Source: Tubulanus polymorphus
Lineage: Eukaryota > Nemertea > Palaeonemertea > Tubulaniformes > Tubulanidae
DNA length: 64,000 nt
Direction: 5' to 3'
Assembly: GCF_964204645.1 (NCBI RefSeq)
Contig: NC_134029.1
Coordinates: forward strand, 7,646,001 to 7,710,000
A program made the position numbers and the translations under genes. Within the stretch, counting starts at the first letter, position 1; every line of letters starts with the position of its first letter. The notes beneath the pieces were generated by a model. That model saw only the letters and a list, made by a program, of their open reading frames with translations. It made no database searches and had not been told where the DNA came from. Positions 46,909 through 59,982 of the stretch are shown here, piece after piece.

Positions 46909-49612
46909 TGTACAGACTCATAAACTTGCATAGGCTACATCGTCCCAAGTTCATCGAATCTGAAATTCCATGCAGCAACAAAGCCACAATTTATTTTGTC
47001 AAATGATTTTCCCTGAAAATGTTGTGTGACGTACAAACCCTAAAGATCAAAGAGCCATTTATGGGCTAACTCGTTTATAGGAGGCTAAAATCTAGATGAA
47101 AATCTATCGAAAACGACTACTTTCATTCACCAAGTGTCTGACAGATTAGTGATGCCACCTAGTGGGGAGGGATTGATGGAGTTGCTGGGTCTTCATTGGA
47201 ACGATACAAAAATTCCAAGTTGCTTTAAGGCAACAGGTATGAACGGAAATGAGAAGAAACATGACCGTAGCCCGGCTCAAGTCGTTGGGCTTGATTTCAA
47301 GCAACTAGAAGGATATGAGATCACACCAGTTGCTTCCCGCTTATGTCAGCTGAGATCACACTGGCAACCGAATCAACTGTAGAGGTTCATGTGCCTAATT
47401 AAAATGTTCTAGCATCATTGAACAAAGGAGACAGCTTGTGTCATTTAAGCAATTCAATCATCGTCTAATTGGTTGTAGAAAATGAAGTATCCATTAAAAG
47501 CACAAAACGAATAAATTTAATTGACTCTTAAGAGTTCATTTCCAATAATTTCATAAAGTAATCATATCTTCATTTCTCAGTCTAAGTTTTTATTTGCGCT
47601 CTATAAACAACTTACTGATATTGCATGAGGACTCTAGTTAATCAGTGATTACTGTCACACTTGTAGCGCCACCAGTGGATATTATTCTACGTGTGTACGC
47701 GCATCTCCGATTGGCTTGAATCATTTTGCTCAGTTCTGAGGGGCCGCAGCAACACTTAGGTCAGTTTCACTTGAAAGCAACTGTCAGAGTAGAACATGGG
47801 CAACCAGCGGGATATGGCTTGCGACGAATAGGTAGGCGTCAGGTTGCGCTAGTAAGCTCGCTTACATCGAGCGGATATGACATTAACTGGCTGCAGGTTG
47901 CTAGTTTCCACTAACCCCAGTTGCGTCCGTCCTCCCTCGAGCAATAGCCCGAAAAACTATAGCCTTTACCCCTATAACAGACCTGCTACTAGGAAAAGAA
48001 ATGAATTTGGCTTTGCACAAAGTAAATGCACGTAGATAAAATTGTGAGTTATAACAAACTGGATAAATATCATACTCCAAATCATATGCAATCAAACACA
48101 TTTTCCAGAGTTGGATTATTAGAGGCCTATCATTACAAGACCAGCAGGCAAATCCAGAAAACCAATGACGTGGGTAAAGTTTTCGCATTCAACTATTTCA
48201 GGGGTTGAAAAACTACATCAGCAGTGCAAGAATTTCCGACAGAAATATTTTTGCGAATTTGGTTACGAGATAAGAGAGAGGCAAAGGCGCCTCGGGTCCT
48301 TATACGAAAAGCATTGGCTGATTTATCGAAGTAACGAGATTTTGAGCGACAGATGAGAGAGAGAGAGAGGGAGAGGAGAGAGGTAGGGGACAGACGCGGG
48401 AGTGTAGTTTATGCAAATCAATATCTCATCAGACGCTGGTAATTATTTCATCATTTCATCGCATCAAACATGTAATAAAATGTAGTCCCTAATCAGCTAT
48501 ATGCACTTGTGCTCGATATACACAAGACAAGTAGAGCAAAGAACGTTCACTTCATATCCTGTTCACTCGACCGGCGAAGTGACCGCCCTGAATAAACATA
48601 ATCAACAAGAAAATGTACGCGTATGCCATACCTGAAGCCAGATTTGTAGCGATCAAAAAACGTTGAACGAGTCGCGAGTGACAAGTATATATCCCTGTCT
48701 GAGCAGCATAACGGTCTAAAAAAAGCCTGTATCCTGGACAAAATAAGAAGTATCCCTTACTGAGCGAATTCTTGTGATAATGACCAATTCCTTCCCCCCT
48801 CCTGGAATTCCCTTAACTTGGAGCAAATTAATTGGTCTCGCGAGATCCCTGACAAATGGGTTCTGTATTGTAACTTTACCATTCATACCTGTGGCCAGAA
48901 TCGAAGCCATTGGAATGAACTCACAGCTACTAAATGGTCACTCGTATTGCAACTCGACCAAAAAAACCCACGAAACCTGATTGTCTGAAACCCTAATTGC
49001 CTTGTTCTTTTCGTCACCTATCTGAGTAGAGCTACTGTAGAACGTGCTTATTTCGTATCATTTGGGGCAACTGTAATGGTTTGAGAAACCTGGATTAAAC
49101 TGCATATTCAAAATACATTTATGCATAGTTGAACAATGAATCCAGATCGGATCAAATCCGATTTATAAAGATCTGGATTGAGTGAGTTAGACTAGTATCA
49201 TAATGCATGATTCCAATCATCCTCCTTTAAAAGCTTTTAAAAAACGTATGGATGCCAACGCTTGTTGCACATTAGTACGGATAGAGCATTCGATAGAAAT
49301 TGTCCTAGGCCTATTAGTTTATTAGACATTCTGATGAAGACTTCTGCTTGTATACAATTACAGATAGTCGTAAGCCTATAATTTATCAGAAGCCGTTGGC
49401 AAAAGTTGTCGTCGACAAAATGTCAAATTGGTTACGACATGCGATGGGAAGAGTGAATACGGGATACAATTCAATAGCTGACTAGACAATGTTCTAAGAC
49501 TATACTTTCTTTCGCAGGGAGAGAGACTGCCGGGAGCAGAAATGCCCACAAACACTGACACCGCTGCCAATTCAAACCTATAAATCCTGCATAGCATTGA
49601 TAAGACCTGCTC

Positions 49613-49941
49613 AGGCGCAGATCCAGGTTGCCTTCCGGAAGGCAGTCAATCGAATTTTCTATGTACCCATTGCAGTTTATCCAAAATCATAATTTCAAAT
49701 AACCAAAGTGCTGCAGATTTCAACAATTGTTAGCCAGCATCTCCAGAGGTAATTTCTAGCTCTACATGCCCTTATGGCACATAAAATTCCAGTTCTCAAC
49801 AACGTTCCCCTTATCATGCTTCGCTGCTGTACAGATTTGCTGTTTAAACTAACCGACAGTCATGCTCTTATTTCATGAACTACTTACAAACTTCAAAATC
49901 AGGAAGGCAATCAAAATTGCCCCCAGATCCACCCAGCTGCC
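49613..49941. mobile_element. hAT-like MITE (family H), copy 3
   Basis: The left end CAGGCGCAGATCCAGGTTGC and right end, whose reverse complement reads CTGGGTGGATCTGGGGGC, are related inverted ends. Both lead to GCCTTCC-type subterminal sequence. The CAGG-GGATCC-AGG type of end is common in hAT non-autonomous elements. The target duplication is not clear. Confidence 0.5.
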
Positions 49942-52900
49942 TAAAAAACTATTTTTGCATTGACTATATTTACAAAGATAAATCTGTCACCAAGCATCAA
50001 TTTGTGGTTCCCAGGCGAGGCCCATGGTAGAAGGCAAGTTCACAAGTGACCGCCCACTTCATCTATGTTTTGTTTTTATTTTGTAGCCAATGAATCTCAC
50101 AACTCTCACAACTCATGTAGGAAGGCTAATTCTTTTGCGATAGCACCTATATGCAGTTGATAAGCTCATGGGCATAAAGACTTTTTAATGAAATACCTTT
50201 TTGATCATTAGTAGTGATGAGACTTGCCACCGCGAGCAAACTTATCGTAAAAGGCAACGAACTCACGTGGAAGGACACGGAAGACCTCTATGTGCATTTG
50301 CGAAGAGAACAAACGACATCGAATCATTTCTTCTGGGCATTTTGTTTATCTTTGAGATATAATCAGAACTTCTTTTCCGTCAACAGCAGGGAACTTGCTA
50401 ATTGAAATGAGAGCCGTGGTTATGAAATACAGTCGAAATCCTAAATCAAATTGTGTTGTTGAATGATTCCCAATACAGCAGTTCGTAACTCAGTTAAAAC
50501 CAAATTGACCCAACGCCATACACCTACACACCCGACTTTGACACTCGAGGTATGCTCTGATTTAGATCGAACCGGGATGGCGGTCTATCAATACGCATAG
50601 AACTGTCTGACACTTTTGTTTTATATCACCACATACGCATTAGTTTACTGTTTCTGATGTTTTGGCCGTAAACTCAGTCTCATTGCTGCGATAGCTGGAA
50701 AGCTGCCTCCTTTTTTTGGCTTCAGGATAGCAAGCTCAGTCTATCTGCGCGCAATGATGACTGGAAAGTTGCCTCTTGACGTCGGTCTCATTAAAAACTA
50801 CCAACAACATAATTGTGACAGTGTAAATAAAACCCGATCAAAACTGTTTATATGTTAGTGTACAAAATGTATTCAATATTCACGTGCCTGTGCCGCTTTC
50901 TTACTGACGGTCTATCAATGCGCATAGTACTGACCCTTCGATTACGATGCACCCACAGACCTAACTATGCACTGTACATTAGAAACACAAAAACTGCTCT
51001 CCGTGTAAAAACTTTTACTTTTAGGCAAACTCAGCACCAGATGTGAAGTAGCGATCCCCTTGGTGGAGAAACCCATCCTCATCACGCTGCACCGTCGATG
51101 TCATTAACTACACTTCGGATACCCAAGGACCATACTCTCATCTGGAAAATTTGCGTTTTGAAATGTGCTTCTTTTCTATCTAGTCAACACGCGGGACAAT
51201 CAACTTAGAGGACTTTCTATATCAACATCTACCAGAAAAAAAAAATTTCTACTGTTTGATTTCACAGGTCGGACAAGTTGAACCCCATTTTCCCATATGA
51301 ACAGTTAGCCTATGATAGCCATTTTGCCATCGATTATAACCCGTTACTGGGGTTTGAACTTCAAAATTGCATGTCGGATTAGATAACGTCCTAAACTTGA
51401 TTATCAGCCGGTCCGACACCCTATAATATCACCTAATTCCCATCCGATATTCCTTTCAAATCTATTGAACTCCTTTATTTCTCATTATTAACAGAATTGC
51501 GTCAAACACGATGATTATTCATCTCTCACTGCCAGAATTGTAATCTCGGGCACAAGTCTGAACTTAGAAACTGGTCTCCTAGCGAAAAAGAGAATTCATT
51601 ATATGATATCTGCACAAATTTTGTACTATACATTTTTATCACCAATACGTATAACAGCATATGCAATATCCATGACGAATGAATGATATAATTCATATCA
51701 GTATTTGTTGCAGTAATCATAAATTACACTACCAGGAATTTGAAGGGCATTGCAAATAAATATAATTTCAAATTAAATTCATGATACTTTTTTTAATCTT
51801 TCATGTGTAGGAGAGAATATTATATTGTACCCCTGAGAATATTCATCAATTACAGTTCTGATCAATAATGGTGTTAGTGCTACCTACTAGTGCACCATCT
51901 GGAGGTAGATTTAAACACTAAAAAGACGAAGCATTCGTCAAGTAATAGTGATTTCAACTTCATTTTGAAATTGTTACCGCTGTCAACTACCATCCGCTCC
52001 CCCTGGTGTTTATAAATTTGAGACCCTCATTTCGGAGAAAAAACCCCTACTTCAGTGAACTGTTTGTACGGCTTGCCATATGAAATGTGCTTCAACCAGG
52101 TAGAATTGAATTACCAAGAAGGGGCCTAGGCCTATAGCCGAATCAATCATGAAAATATGCAAAATCTTGACTGCACATACTCATTGCCGGGACCCTAATT
52201 CCACTCACCGTCCCACAGTCTGTGGGTATTTTCAATGGAAATATTAACCTTTGTGAGTACCATACTTAGGAACACAGTTATTGATAAAATCAAAACGAAT
52301 ACTAATCAATACATGTACTTACCAAGCGTAAACTGCTTAAGGATGTTGATCTCGACAGTACTGGGCTAGCACCTGGGCTTCCATTTGTACTTGCCATGCT
52401 TTATGTTGACGAGGACAGCTGGAAAAAATGTACAATACATTCTATGAGTGTCCCGAAATTGTTATTTTCTGGTCACGAAAAATTCTTCCATGTTTACACA
52501 CCTTTCATACGATACTTGCATATTCCTTTTTTCCATGTAGTTCAGCTAGTCACTGGCGTTCAGCAATATGGGGCTATATGTTTCCGTACTGAAATGAACA
52601 GAAATGCTAAACCTAAGGAAACTTAGTGGAATAGACTCTGGTCAAGTGAAATCTTTCTGGACCATGGAAATGACCTGAGGGATAGGCCCACGGGATTCGC
52701 AGCTATAGGACTATTCATAATTGAAGTTGTAGTTTTCTTTTTATTTTTGCTTTCGATAACTTTTCAATATCGTATCACGCCATCGTTCAGAAAGTTGCTC
52801 AATTCTTATAGTTACTCGTAGAGAGCTATAGATTTAGTCCATTCATTACAACATAAACAACCTACCCTATTATACCAAAATTATTAATCATCATCATTAT

Positions 52901-53438
52901 ACGAAAATCATTATTAATCATATTTACTATCAACCGTCCCATGGACCGCCCTCACTAATGTTATGTTGTATTTGATGCTATTTTTTCAATACTAATAATG
53001 TCCAATTACAATGTCTGTAATAAAAAAAAAACCCACCCTCACTAACAATGTAACACATACTTTTCTTTACAACGATAACCCGCTTTGATTTTCCCGTTGT
53101 ACATCTATTCAGCATTGGACTCCTTAAAGATCAAACAAGGGATGCTGGATGATCCTGAATACAGTTAATCATGGTTTTTAGAACTTCCTCATTCGCTTTG
53201 GAAATCACTTGATAACTTATCAACGCATCTCGACTTGACCAATGAATCAATTTTTCGCTGAATGGAATTTTTGTTTTATCAGCTTTGATTCATTTTATCC
53301 GCTATCTCTCTATTTTTCAATTTCTTTTATCTCAGTCTAATTGTCGTATCTTATGAAGCTGGTGCCTCCTCCTCATAGCAAATTTCAATGAACTAGATTG
53401 TTTAGTTTTAGATTTGGTTTCTAAACACTGAAGTGTTT

Positions 53439-53705
53439 TCAGTTAAGCTGCCTTTCCAGCACTATACCAACAGATCTCAATATAGTAGACATGTTAATGA
53501 ATTCAGGGCTTGGTTCTAGCCCACTGAACAAATAGTCCAATAATTGATCCGATAATTTCTTCAAATCCTTGTCAAAAACATCAACTCTTGCCGTTACAAT
53601 GCTCTTGGGATCATCGCGCAAGTTTTTAATATTTTCTACACATTTCTTTATGTGTGGTAAAACCTCCAGGTGAGATCTAGTTGTTGATATGCCTAATTCC
53701 CTCAT
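53439..53705 (-). CDS. Unidentified 88-residue helical protein (small gene, last exon or retrocopy)
   Basis: An ATG-to-TGA frame. An in-frame TAG 15 nt upstream of the ATG makes it self-contained as read. The product is rich in Leu, Lys, Asp and Glu with heptad-like spacing (HIKKCVENIKNLRDD, then DKDLKKLSDQLLDYLF), so it should be mostly helical and soluble, with no signal peptide or membrane segment. Composition and codon pattern look coding, unlike the surrounding DNA. I do not recognise the family. No pyrimidine-rich acceptor precedes it, so it may be an intronless gene, or a fragment of a larger gene left as a pseudogene. No neighbour suggests its role. Confidence 0.5.
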   Translation of the reverse strand: MRELGISTTRSHLEVLPHIKKCVENIKNLRDDPKSIVTARVDVFDKDLKKLSDQLLDYLFSGLEPSPEFINMSTILRSVGIVLERQLN

Positions 53706-54954
53706 TCTTGGCCCGGTTATCTATTTACCGATAATACTGAGTACCCTAAACAGATGGATTCTTGATGTCTCTATAATTCCGGCCACATTCTTTAAATTAC
53801 AGGGATTACCCTCTACCTGTGCACTAGTGGGTCTCCAATTTGGTTTGGTCCCCTAACCCTAAACTCAAATCCTAACTCTCGACTCAGGACTCTTTTCTCA
53901 CCTTCTCGACCAACCCTAATTTCCTTCGTTAAATGGCTGCCAATTTGTTTTTTCATGATGTCACCCTTACTCTTTACTCTTAGACCCTAGGATGGAAATG
54001 CACATTCGCCGGTCAAATAGGACTAAAAAGTACGTAGTTAGTGCCTTCTTATCTCAAACTGCGAGTGTTCATTGTCCGTCTGTAAACAACACCTTTTAAC
54101 TACCTTCGGCTTCCAAGTGCCATTTCAAAAAGATCCATGAAAATGGTCTATGGACGTTCCTGCTATAATTCAAACCAAGTCATCCTTTTGACACACACGA
54201 CGAACGGGGAGATGACAAATCAAAATGTCATGAATAACAATATTATTGACATGATTGTCATTGATAGCAAAACAAATTCGAATCCATCGCAGTGGTACCG
54301 TAAGTAAACCCCCTATCCACCCTAGACCTTACAAAGATAGCCCTTGTTTGCTAACTATCTAAAATAAATGAATTACTTACTTATTGAAGGCTGGCAGAAT
54401 ACCATGGGCAAAAAGGCTTTAAAAACGTTTTTTTTAGTTCGCAAACCATGTAACCACACGTTGCGAAGATCAAAACCGGCTACGACCTTGAGTGCAAACG
54501 CTCGCGCTATTTACCGCCACAAACCCAAAGAAAGCCTTTGCTAACACTCGGAACCGCAGCGAAGAGACGACTGTCACTGCGACTGTGAACGTTTATCAAA
54601 TTCTGTCCAACGGATCTAATCATAACGACAAAACCATTCTCATACACCATGCAATTTTCAATCCAAGTAAACGGAACTTATCACGAGCCTCAGGCGCTAA
54701 AACTGCCACACTAAATTTTCTAAAATTAGATCAACGCCAGGATCGATTTCTTCAATGGTCATTTGAAACGGATGAATTTCCTTCAAGTCAACTAGGGATA
54801 GTCTTCAAAAATTATTTCTAACTTTTCTGCAATATGGCCTCGAATCTAATGAGTTTGCCCACGAATTTTGAACTAGAACTACCCGGTACAAGGAAAGTGT
54901 GACAAATTAGTCAGTTTTCTGAAAACGATGCTCAGGTTTTCTAGGCTGACATCA

Positions 54955-55135
54955 ACGGGGCTTTTGTTCGAACCTCCAGAACTCATCCCCTGCAAAATTC
55001 AACTGATATATATTCTCTTGAATGTCCGTCAAGTGCATAGAAATAGTGTAAAAATACACTGTGACGCAGTTTCCAGACCCTTTCTTTGGCGGTGTGCCCT
55101 TTTCATATTTCTGTGCTCCTGCCAAAGTCTGCCCC
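54955..55135. mobile_element. hAT-like MITE fragment (family H), copy 2
   Basis: Follows 56830-57015 in order: CCCC, a TATTCTCTTGAA-type stretch, GTGCATAGAAA, ACACTGTGACGCAGTTTCCA, TTTGGC, TTTCTGTGCTCCTG and CTGCCCCTGGAT. Confidence 0.45.
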
Positions 55136-55343
55136 TGGATTAGCTCCTCTGACATGGTTTTTCCGTTGAATACAAGTTCGTGAACCAAGAATGACATCGC
55201 ATTCTCGAAATGTTTGGCACCATTGGTTTCCATCACTGTCCAAGAACGAATCGATAAAGAAAAAAGGTAGTTTATACGTATAATGTGTTGCAAAAATATT
55301 TATTCAGTTATACAAGATGTACACAATCATCATGATAATGATA

Positions 55344-55347
<4 letters not shown>

Positions 55348-55422
<75 letters not shown>
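55348..55422. repeat. (TA)n microsatellite
   Basis: About 37 uninterrupted TA units. Confidence 0.98.
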
Positions 55423-55424
<2 letters not shown>

Positions 55425-56702
55425 CATAATAGGCAAAGCACTTCATTTATAGAGATAAATTTTCAAATGCCACAACTAAATTTGTAGCTGCTTGATTATA
55501 TATTCTATATGAGATGTTTTTGATAATACCGGGTAGAGAGGAGGTGATCATTATTTGTTCAAAATCATTAACCCTTCCGATTCAATGGTTTAGTCGATAT
55601 ATACATTAATACAAATACAATGCCATCGAAGACCGTACCCTTGTTATCGGAGACGACTTTTTAGAAAGGAGAAAACTAAGTATCGGCATCTCTCTGAAGA
55701 CTTGTATTATCCCTCCCTCCTCGTTAAATCTGTTTCTTCGTTTGAATTCTTCGTTCGCGCTAAATGAATTTACAAGTAGTGTTCGGTTGCTTGAAACGAT
55801 CTATTTTTCTTTCAGCAATCTAATTAAAATCAGGAGGTATATATATATAACTTCACAGGATCTCGATGTAGTCTTGGGCCCGGTCCCATTAGCCGACACC
55901 TAGGCTAAAAAGTATATGATTCCTCGTTTCTTCTAATCGTCCGTGTAATTTTGTAAACTGCAATGAAATTTCTAATAATCAGTCCATTTCTAAAGCTGCC
56001 GTGTCTGTTATGGTTAGCCTGAGAATGGTTTTTCAGAGAGGGTACATAGGCGACCGGTCGGGTCAATCTTTAAACTCAGTAGAAAGGAGAAACTAGGTAT
56101 CAATTTTTTGAGCCGATACGATATCATGTCCACTCTATCATACATACTGTGGCCCACTTCACAGGACGACTTATGTTACGAATGAAACTAGGGTTCTATA
56201 AGTTCTGTGAGCCACCTCCGATCTTCAGATCTCGGCTAAATTTCTATGTATCGGTTCAGGAATTGGACTCTACTATTTGAGGATTGGTTATTTGCTAGCA
56301 ACAAGTATAAATATCGATATCACAATAGGCTTATATACATAGAAAAATACTTAATAAATGCCGTACAATGAATACGCTTTTACAGGTTTATTTTTTTGGA
56401 GAAAATACTTTCCTCGATAAGCGTTTCGTAGAGATTTGAAATTGATAAAACCCTTACTGAAAGTTTTGGGTATAGTAAATCACGCACAAACACATATTAT
56501 GAGACCAGTCGGAGACCAACGAAAATGTAACGCGAGTGCAAGAGGGGAATGTTTTTCGATATATTTTGATAACCCGTTCGAGCTTGGAGTAATCGGACTG
56601 AAGTCCAGTAGAAATGAACTGCGTGCGTCCTAGCTCCGTCCAGTTTGATTATGTACTCCAAGGCTCGGTAGATTATGACAAGGGATAAAACATAAGGTTA
56701 TC

Positions 56703-57023
56703 AGGGGTGGATCCGACAGACGAGAGCACGAGGAGCACGTGATCCTGTCCCAATTCTCCTGCGCCATTTTGTAAATGCAATCATTATTATCCTGGACACT
56801 TTTTCAACCCGCAACTAATAAGACAGCAGTCCCCAGCTCAAGATTTAGCTTATTCTCTTAAATTTCCCCCACGTGCCTAGAAATTACATGGAAACGCACT
56901 GGGATTTCAAAGTTTTCCAGAACCTTGTTTTGGCTGCGTGGGTACTTAACTTGCTCTTTGTTTCAGTATAAAAGCATTTTTAATTTGATGTGCTCCTGTA
57001 AACACCGCTCCTGGATCCGCCCC
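56703..57023. mobile_element. hAT-like MITE (family H), copy 1, just downstream of the TMEM272-like stop codon
   Basis: The ends CAGGGGTGGATCC and GGATCCGCCCC are inverted repeats. GGTTAT on the left and GGCTAT on the right may be a decayed target duplication. It has no coding capacity and lies about 97 bp beyond the stop codon at 57120, possibly within the 3' UTR. Confidence 0.6.
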
Positions 57024-57119
57024 GGCTATATCCGGTGTTAAAGCTGTAAATGTACATACTACATTCACGAAGTGCGCAAAAAAAATAAATTTGTTAGTTT
57101 CTTTTCACCATCAACATCA

Positions 57120-57565
57120 TCATGTCTTATCTCCGAAGCAGACGGTGCACTTGTGATAAACAGCGAGAATAAAAACCATTAACAACACAAGACCAATCAT
57201 CGCGTAGCAAGCGACAATCTGTCCAAAAGCGAACAAATATATCGACTTGTCACACCAGTTACTCGGGTCGTACAAGCTTTGCTCGTAGGCCGGTTCCCAG
57301 ATCCTGAATACCCAGTAATTGCCGAAAATGAACCAAATAGTCAGGAACAAACTGAGAACGACGTCGGTGAAAGTCGATGATTTCGACGTAATGCCGTTTT
57401 CGTTATCCTCGTCCGTATCGTAGATCTCGTCCAACCTCTCGTATCGACGAGACCTCACTTGGCGCCAGATCATCGATAGCAGCTTCAACAGTCCAAAACA
57501 GCCACCGACCAGCATGTAGATTGGTAGATTCGGCTCTTTCGGGCAGTCGTGTAGAAACTTAACAC
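57120..57565 (-). CDS. TMEM272-like: TMEM272-like protein, exon 4 (last coding exon)
   Basis: This exon encodes residues 96-243 and the TGA stop. It begins after TTTTTCAG by completing a Gly codon, then carries the family hallmark: a short stretch with HDCPKEPNLPIYMLVGG, where TMEM272-type proteins have D/H-D-C-P, a Pro and I-P-I/L-Y-L-L-V-G-G. It contains three membrane segments: about 111-129, 163-182 and 205-232. An acidic cytoplasmic-type loop (DTDEDNENG, residues 145-153) separates the first two. A DPSNWCDKSIYLFAFG motif just before the last segment is also family-like. The molecular function of this family is not established. Confidence 0.93.
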
Positions 57566-57685
57566 CTGAAAAAGGCAATTCATTGAATCGTGTGAATGGA
57601 TCTCGTTCACATATTTCATTCGCATATCATCGTTTAAGAGCTTTACGCTTGTAGCGTATTGATTAAGTAAAATATTAAACTCCAT

Positions 57686-57914
57686 AGCTGCGATCGCACA
57701 GGCATTTTTGGCACGAGCCAAATTAGCACGGGTTAAATGATTGCGTTTGAATTGCAACTGGTTCCGGAAATGACTCGTTCCGCTTTGTTTAAGTATGTTT
57801 AGTATGGAGCGAGTGGTTTACATGTGAACATGCTCTCTAATTAGACACGGGCCAATTTTGACAGACTCCGTGCCATTTTTACCCGGGCCAAATCGACTCT
57901 CTGTGATCGCGGCT
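57686..57914 (-). mobile_element. Family A MITE, copy 13 (inverted, internally deleted)
   Basis: The left end AGCTGCGATCGCACAGGCAT and right end CTGTGATCGCGGCT are inverted repeats. The core TAAGTATGTTTAGTATGGAG is present, but about 100 bp of one arm is missing. It is inserted in intron 3 of the TMEM272-like gene. Confidence 0.85.
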
Positions 57915-58009
57915 TATGATTCGAGTAAACATCATTTCAGTATTTGTCTTCTTTTTGCATATTTTCTCGGTCTATGCCGACACTTGTGCGTGACATCACA
58001 ATATGTTAT

Positions 58010-58043
58010 ACCATGGACTCTAAATCGCTTTAGAGTCCATGGT
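58010..58043. other. Perfect 15-bp inverted repeat with 4-nt loop
   Basis: ACCATGGACTCTAAA, TCGC, then TTTAGAGTCCATGGT. A looser version (CATGGACTAAAA ... TTTTAGAGTCTATG) occurs near 35789-35822, so it belongs to a dispersed sequence. Confidence 0.9.
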
Positions 58044-58408
58044 TATACTCGTTATCGGTATGAATAGAGTCCGGAACTAAGAGGAACATCGAAACATTTT
58101 GGACAAAACTATTTCCTAGTACCGTGAAAATTGAAATTAATCATAAGGTAAAAGTATTGCGGGTGGCGTAGACTTTGCTTCTGAGACATGATTATTTCGA
58201 CTCCTCGATCCATGAAGTCATCAAATCTTAGAATAGCCGAAATTTCAAAAACACCGACATAGACATATTCTTATGGTTATTGGCATAGTGGAACTTGTGG
58301 TTAAACACGACGATATTTCATTGGCATCACGCAGAAGGACTCCATGATGTAGACACCGAGTAAGCAAGTTTGCTTGTTTGCTTTTCGTTTTGTTCACGGA
58401 ATACTCAC

Positions 58409-58468
58409 CGACCGAGACCATTGCGACAGGAAGACCCATAAGAATGCCCAATATTACAGTTACTGCGA
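58409..58468 (-). CDS. TMEM272-like: TMEM272-like protein, exon 3 (first membrane segment)
   Basis: A 60-bp exon encoding residues 76-96 with split codons at both ends. It provides nearly all of the first membrane segment (AVTVILGILMGLPVAMVSVG). The acceptor is ATACTTTCAG and the donor GTGAGT. Phases fit both neighbours: C from exon 2 plus TC gives Leu, and the final G plus GT gives Gly. Confidence 0.92.
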
Positions 58469-59982
58469 CTGAAAGTATAAAGGAAAGGCTTATTGGATAA
58501 TATCAGCATCGGCCGACGTTTTTGTGAATTATTAACATATGAACGGTTCAAAATGAAGTATTTTCAATTGCGCACATTCCCTGACTACAAAAACAAACCC
58601 CTAGATTTATCATTCTCGTAGAAATGCTTTCGAAAATTGGAAACATGAATACATACATATATATGAGTGAACGTTTTTAAAGCTTCAGGTTTTTTCAATG
58701 GTTGTTGTAAATTATTCATTAAAACCGATACGTTTGATTCTATGACAGTCGTTATCTGTCGTCTGTTTCGAACGGCGGCATGATTTATGGATCGGATTTT
58801 ATTTGATTTTCGTTTCGTCGACATTAAAACAAACGCGGTTAATGAAATGAAAACAAAAATCTCCGATAATTGAATTTCAATAATTCATCGCCAGCTAGTT
58901 TGTTTCACTCAGAAGATTTTTATACGGTGTATGCGGCGTAATCTGAGCAATACGCTTTTTTATGTTCCCGGTTACAGAACGCAGATCGATTTCTATATAC
59001 GCTTCTGTAATTGAAGATCACCAAATGTAAACAAATCAATCCTTTATCAGACAGATAATGAGTATAATCGCATTTATTTCGCGAATTACGTTCGTTATTC
59101 GCAGTTTATAGTCGAAGATTATTTAGTTATATCACAATATCTTATAGCTCAAGATGATTCAGCTCACGTGCCAGAGCTGTCGCGTTGCACTGATATAACG
59201 AAGTAGAACGTTTGCCGCTGAATTTTCAACAAGGATTGTTCGATCGCTAATTGGGATTTTCGCTCCAAATGAACTGAATTCATCGCGACACGAAACTGAT
59301 TACTCTTACTACCCCCAGCGGTACTCGGCACCATCTACAACCCGTCTGGCAAGTCTGTACGACACCGATGGCGTTTTATGACATGAATTCACTAAAAGGA
59401 ACCATCGTTCACACAGCTTGCGTGTGAATTTCCAATTCGCAAATATGGATCTAGACCCTGTTAGATAGGTGTTATTAACTATCTGAACATATTTTGAAAA
59501 TGACCCCTTACTGTCGTTTTAGTTAGCACAATTTAAATGTAGGCCTATGGTGAGATTTTCTTTCGGCAAGGCGATCCTAAATGTGTGTGAGTACGTTCAT
59601 TCTAAATCGACAGTCATATCTTTATTCTGCGATGATAATAATGATAATACATATACTACTTCATTAACGATTTGAATTACGATAAGAAGTGAATACAAAA
59701 TACTGTAATCATAAAACGCTGAACGACTGGTGAATTTAAAAGAAACTTATGACCTGAAAGGTCCAGTCATCCACACACTCACACTCATGGACATGAACAT
59801 ACCCGATTCATACTTACTAGTTACAGGACAAAAACAGTTAACACGAGAAATACATATGAAAGATTTTGATTTAATCTCTATTGGGAAATGATATAATTCC
59901 AAACAGTTATTCCATGAGAAAACGTGAAAGCACTACATAGTATTAGATTTTTCTGTACTGACTTCCAGAGTTCCCAGAGTCG

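Larger units (their letters stand above)
43974..53438. other. Gene-poor region
   Basis: Contains family A copies (45892, 46758), a GA-rich microsatellite (48357-48385) and a hAT-like MITE (49613-49941). Frames near 47134 (82 codons), 48774 (68 codons) and 50214 (63 codons) are open but unrecognised and lack splice or start support. I see no gene here. Confidence 0.55.
53706..56702. other. Intergenic region
   Basis: Contains CCCTAA-like decayed sequence near 53851-53880, a family H relative at about 54955-55135 and a (TA)n run at 55348-55422. A 109-codon plus-strand frame near 54492-54821 has no ATG at its start and no recognisable content. No gene seen. Confidence 0.55.
57566..58408. other. 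TMEM272-like intron 3
   Basis: 843 bp. It holds an inverted family A copy (57686-57914) and a perfect 15-bp-stem hairpin (58010-58043), with nothing else recognised. Confidence 0.85.

Noticed and set aside
53851-53885. CCCTAA-like repeats, possible interstitial telomere
   Set aside because: Only about two intact hexamers, and the rest is degenerate.
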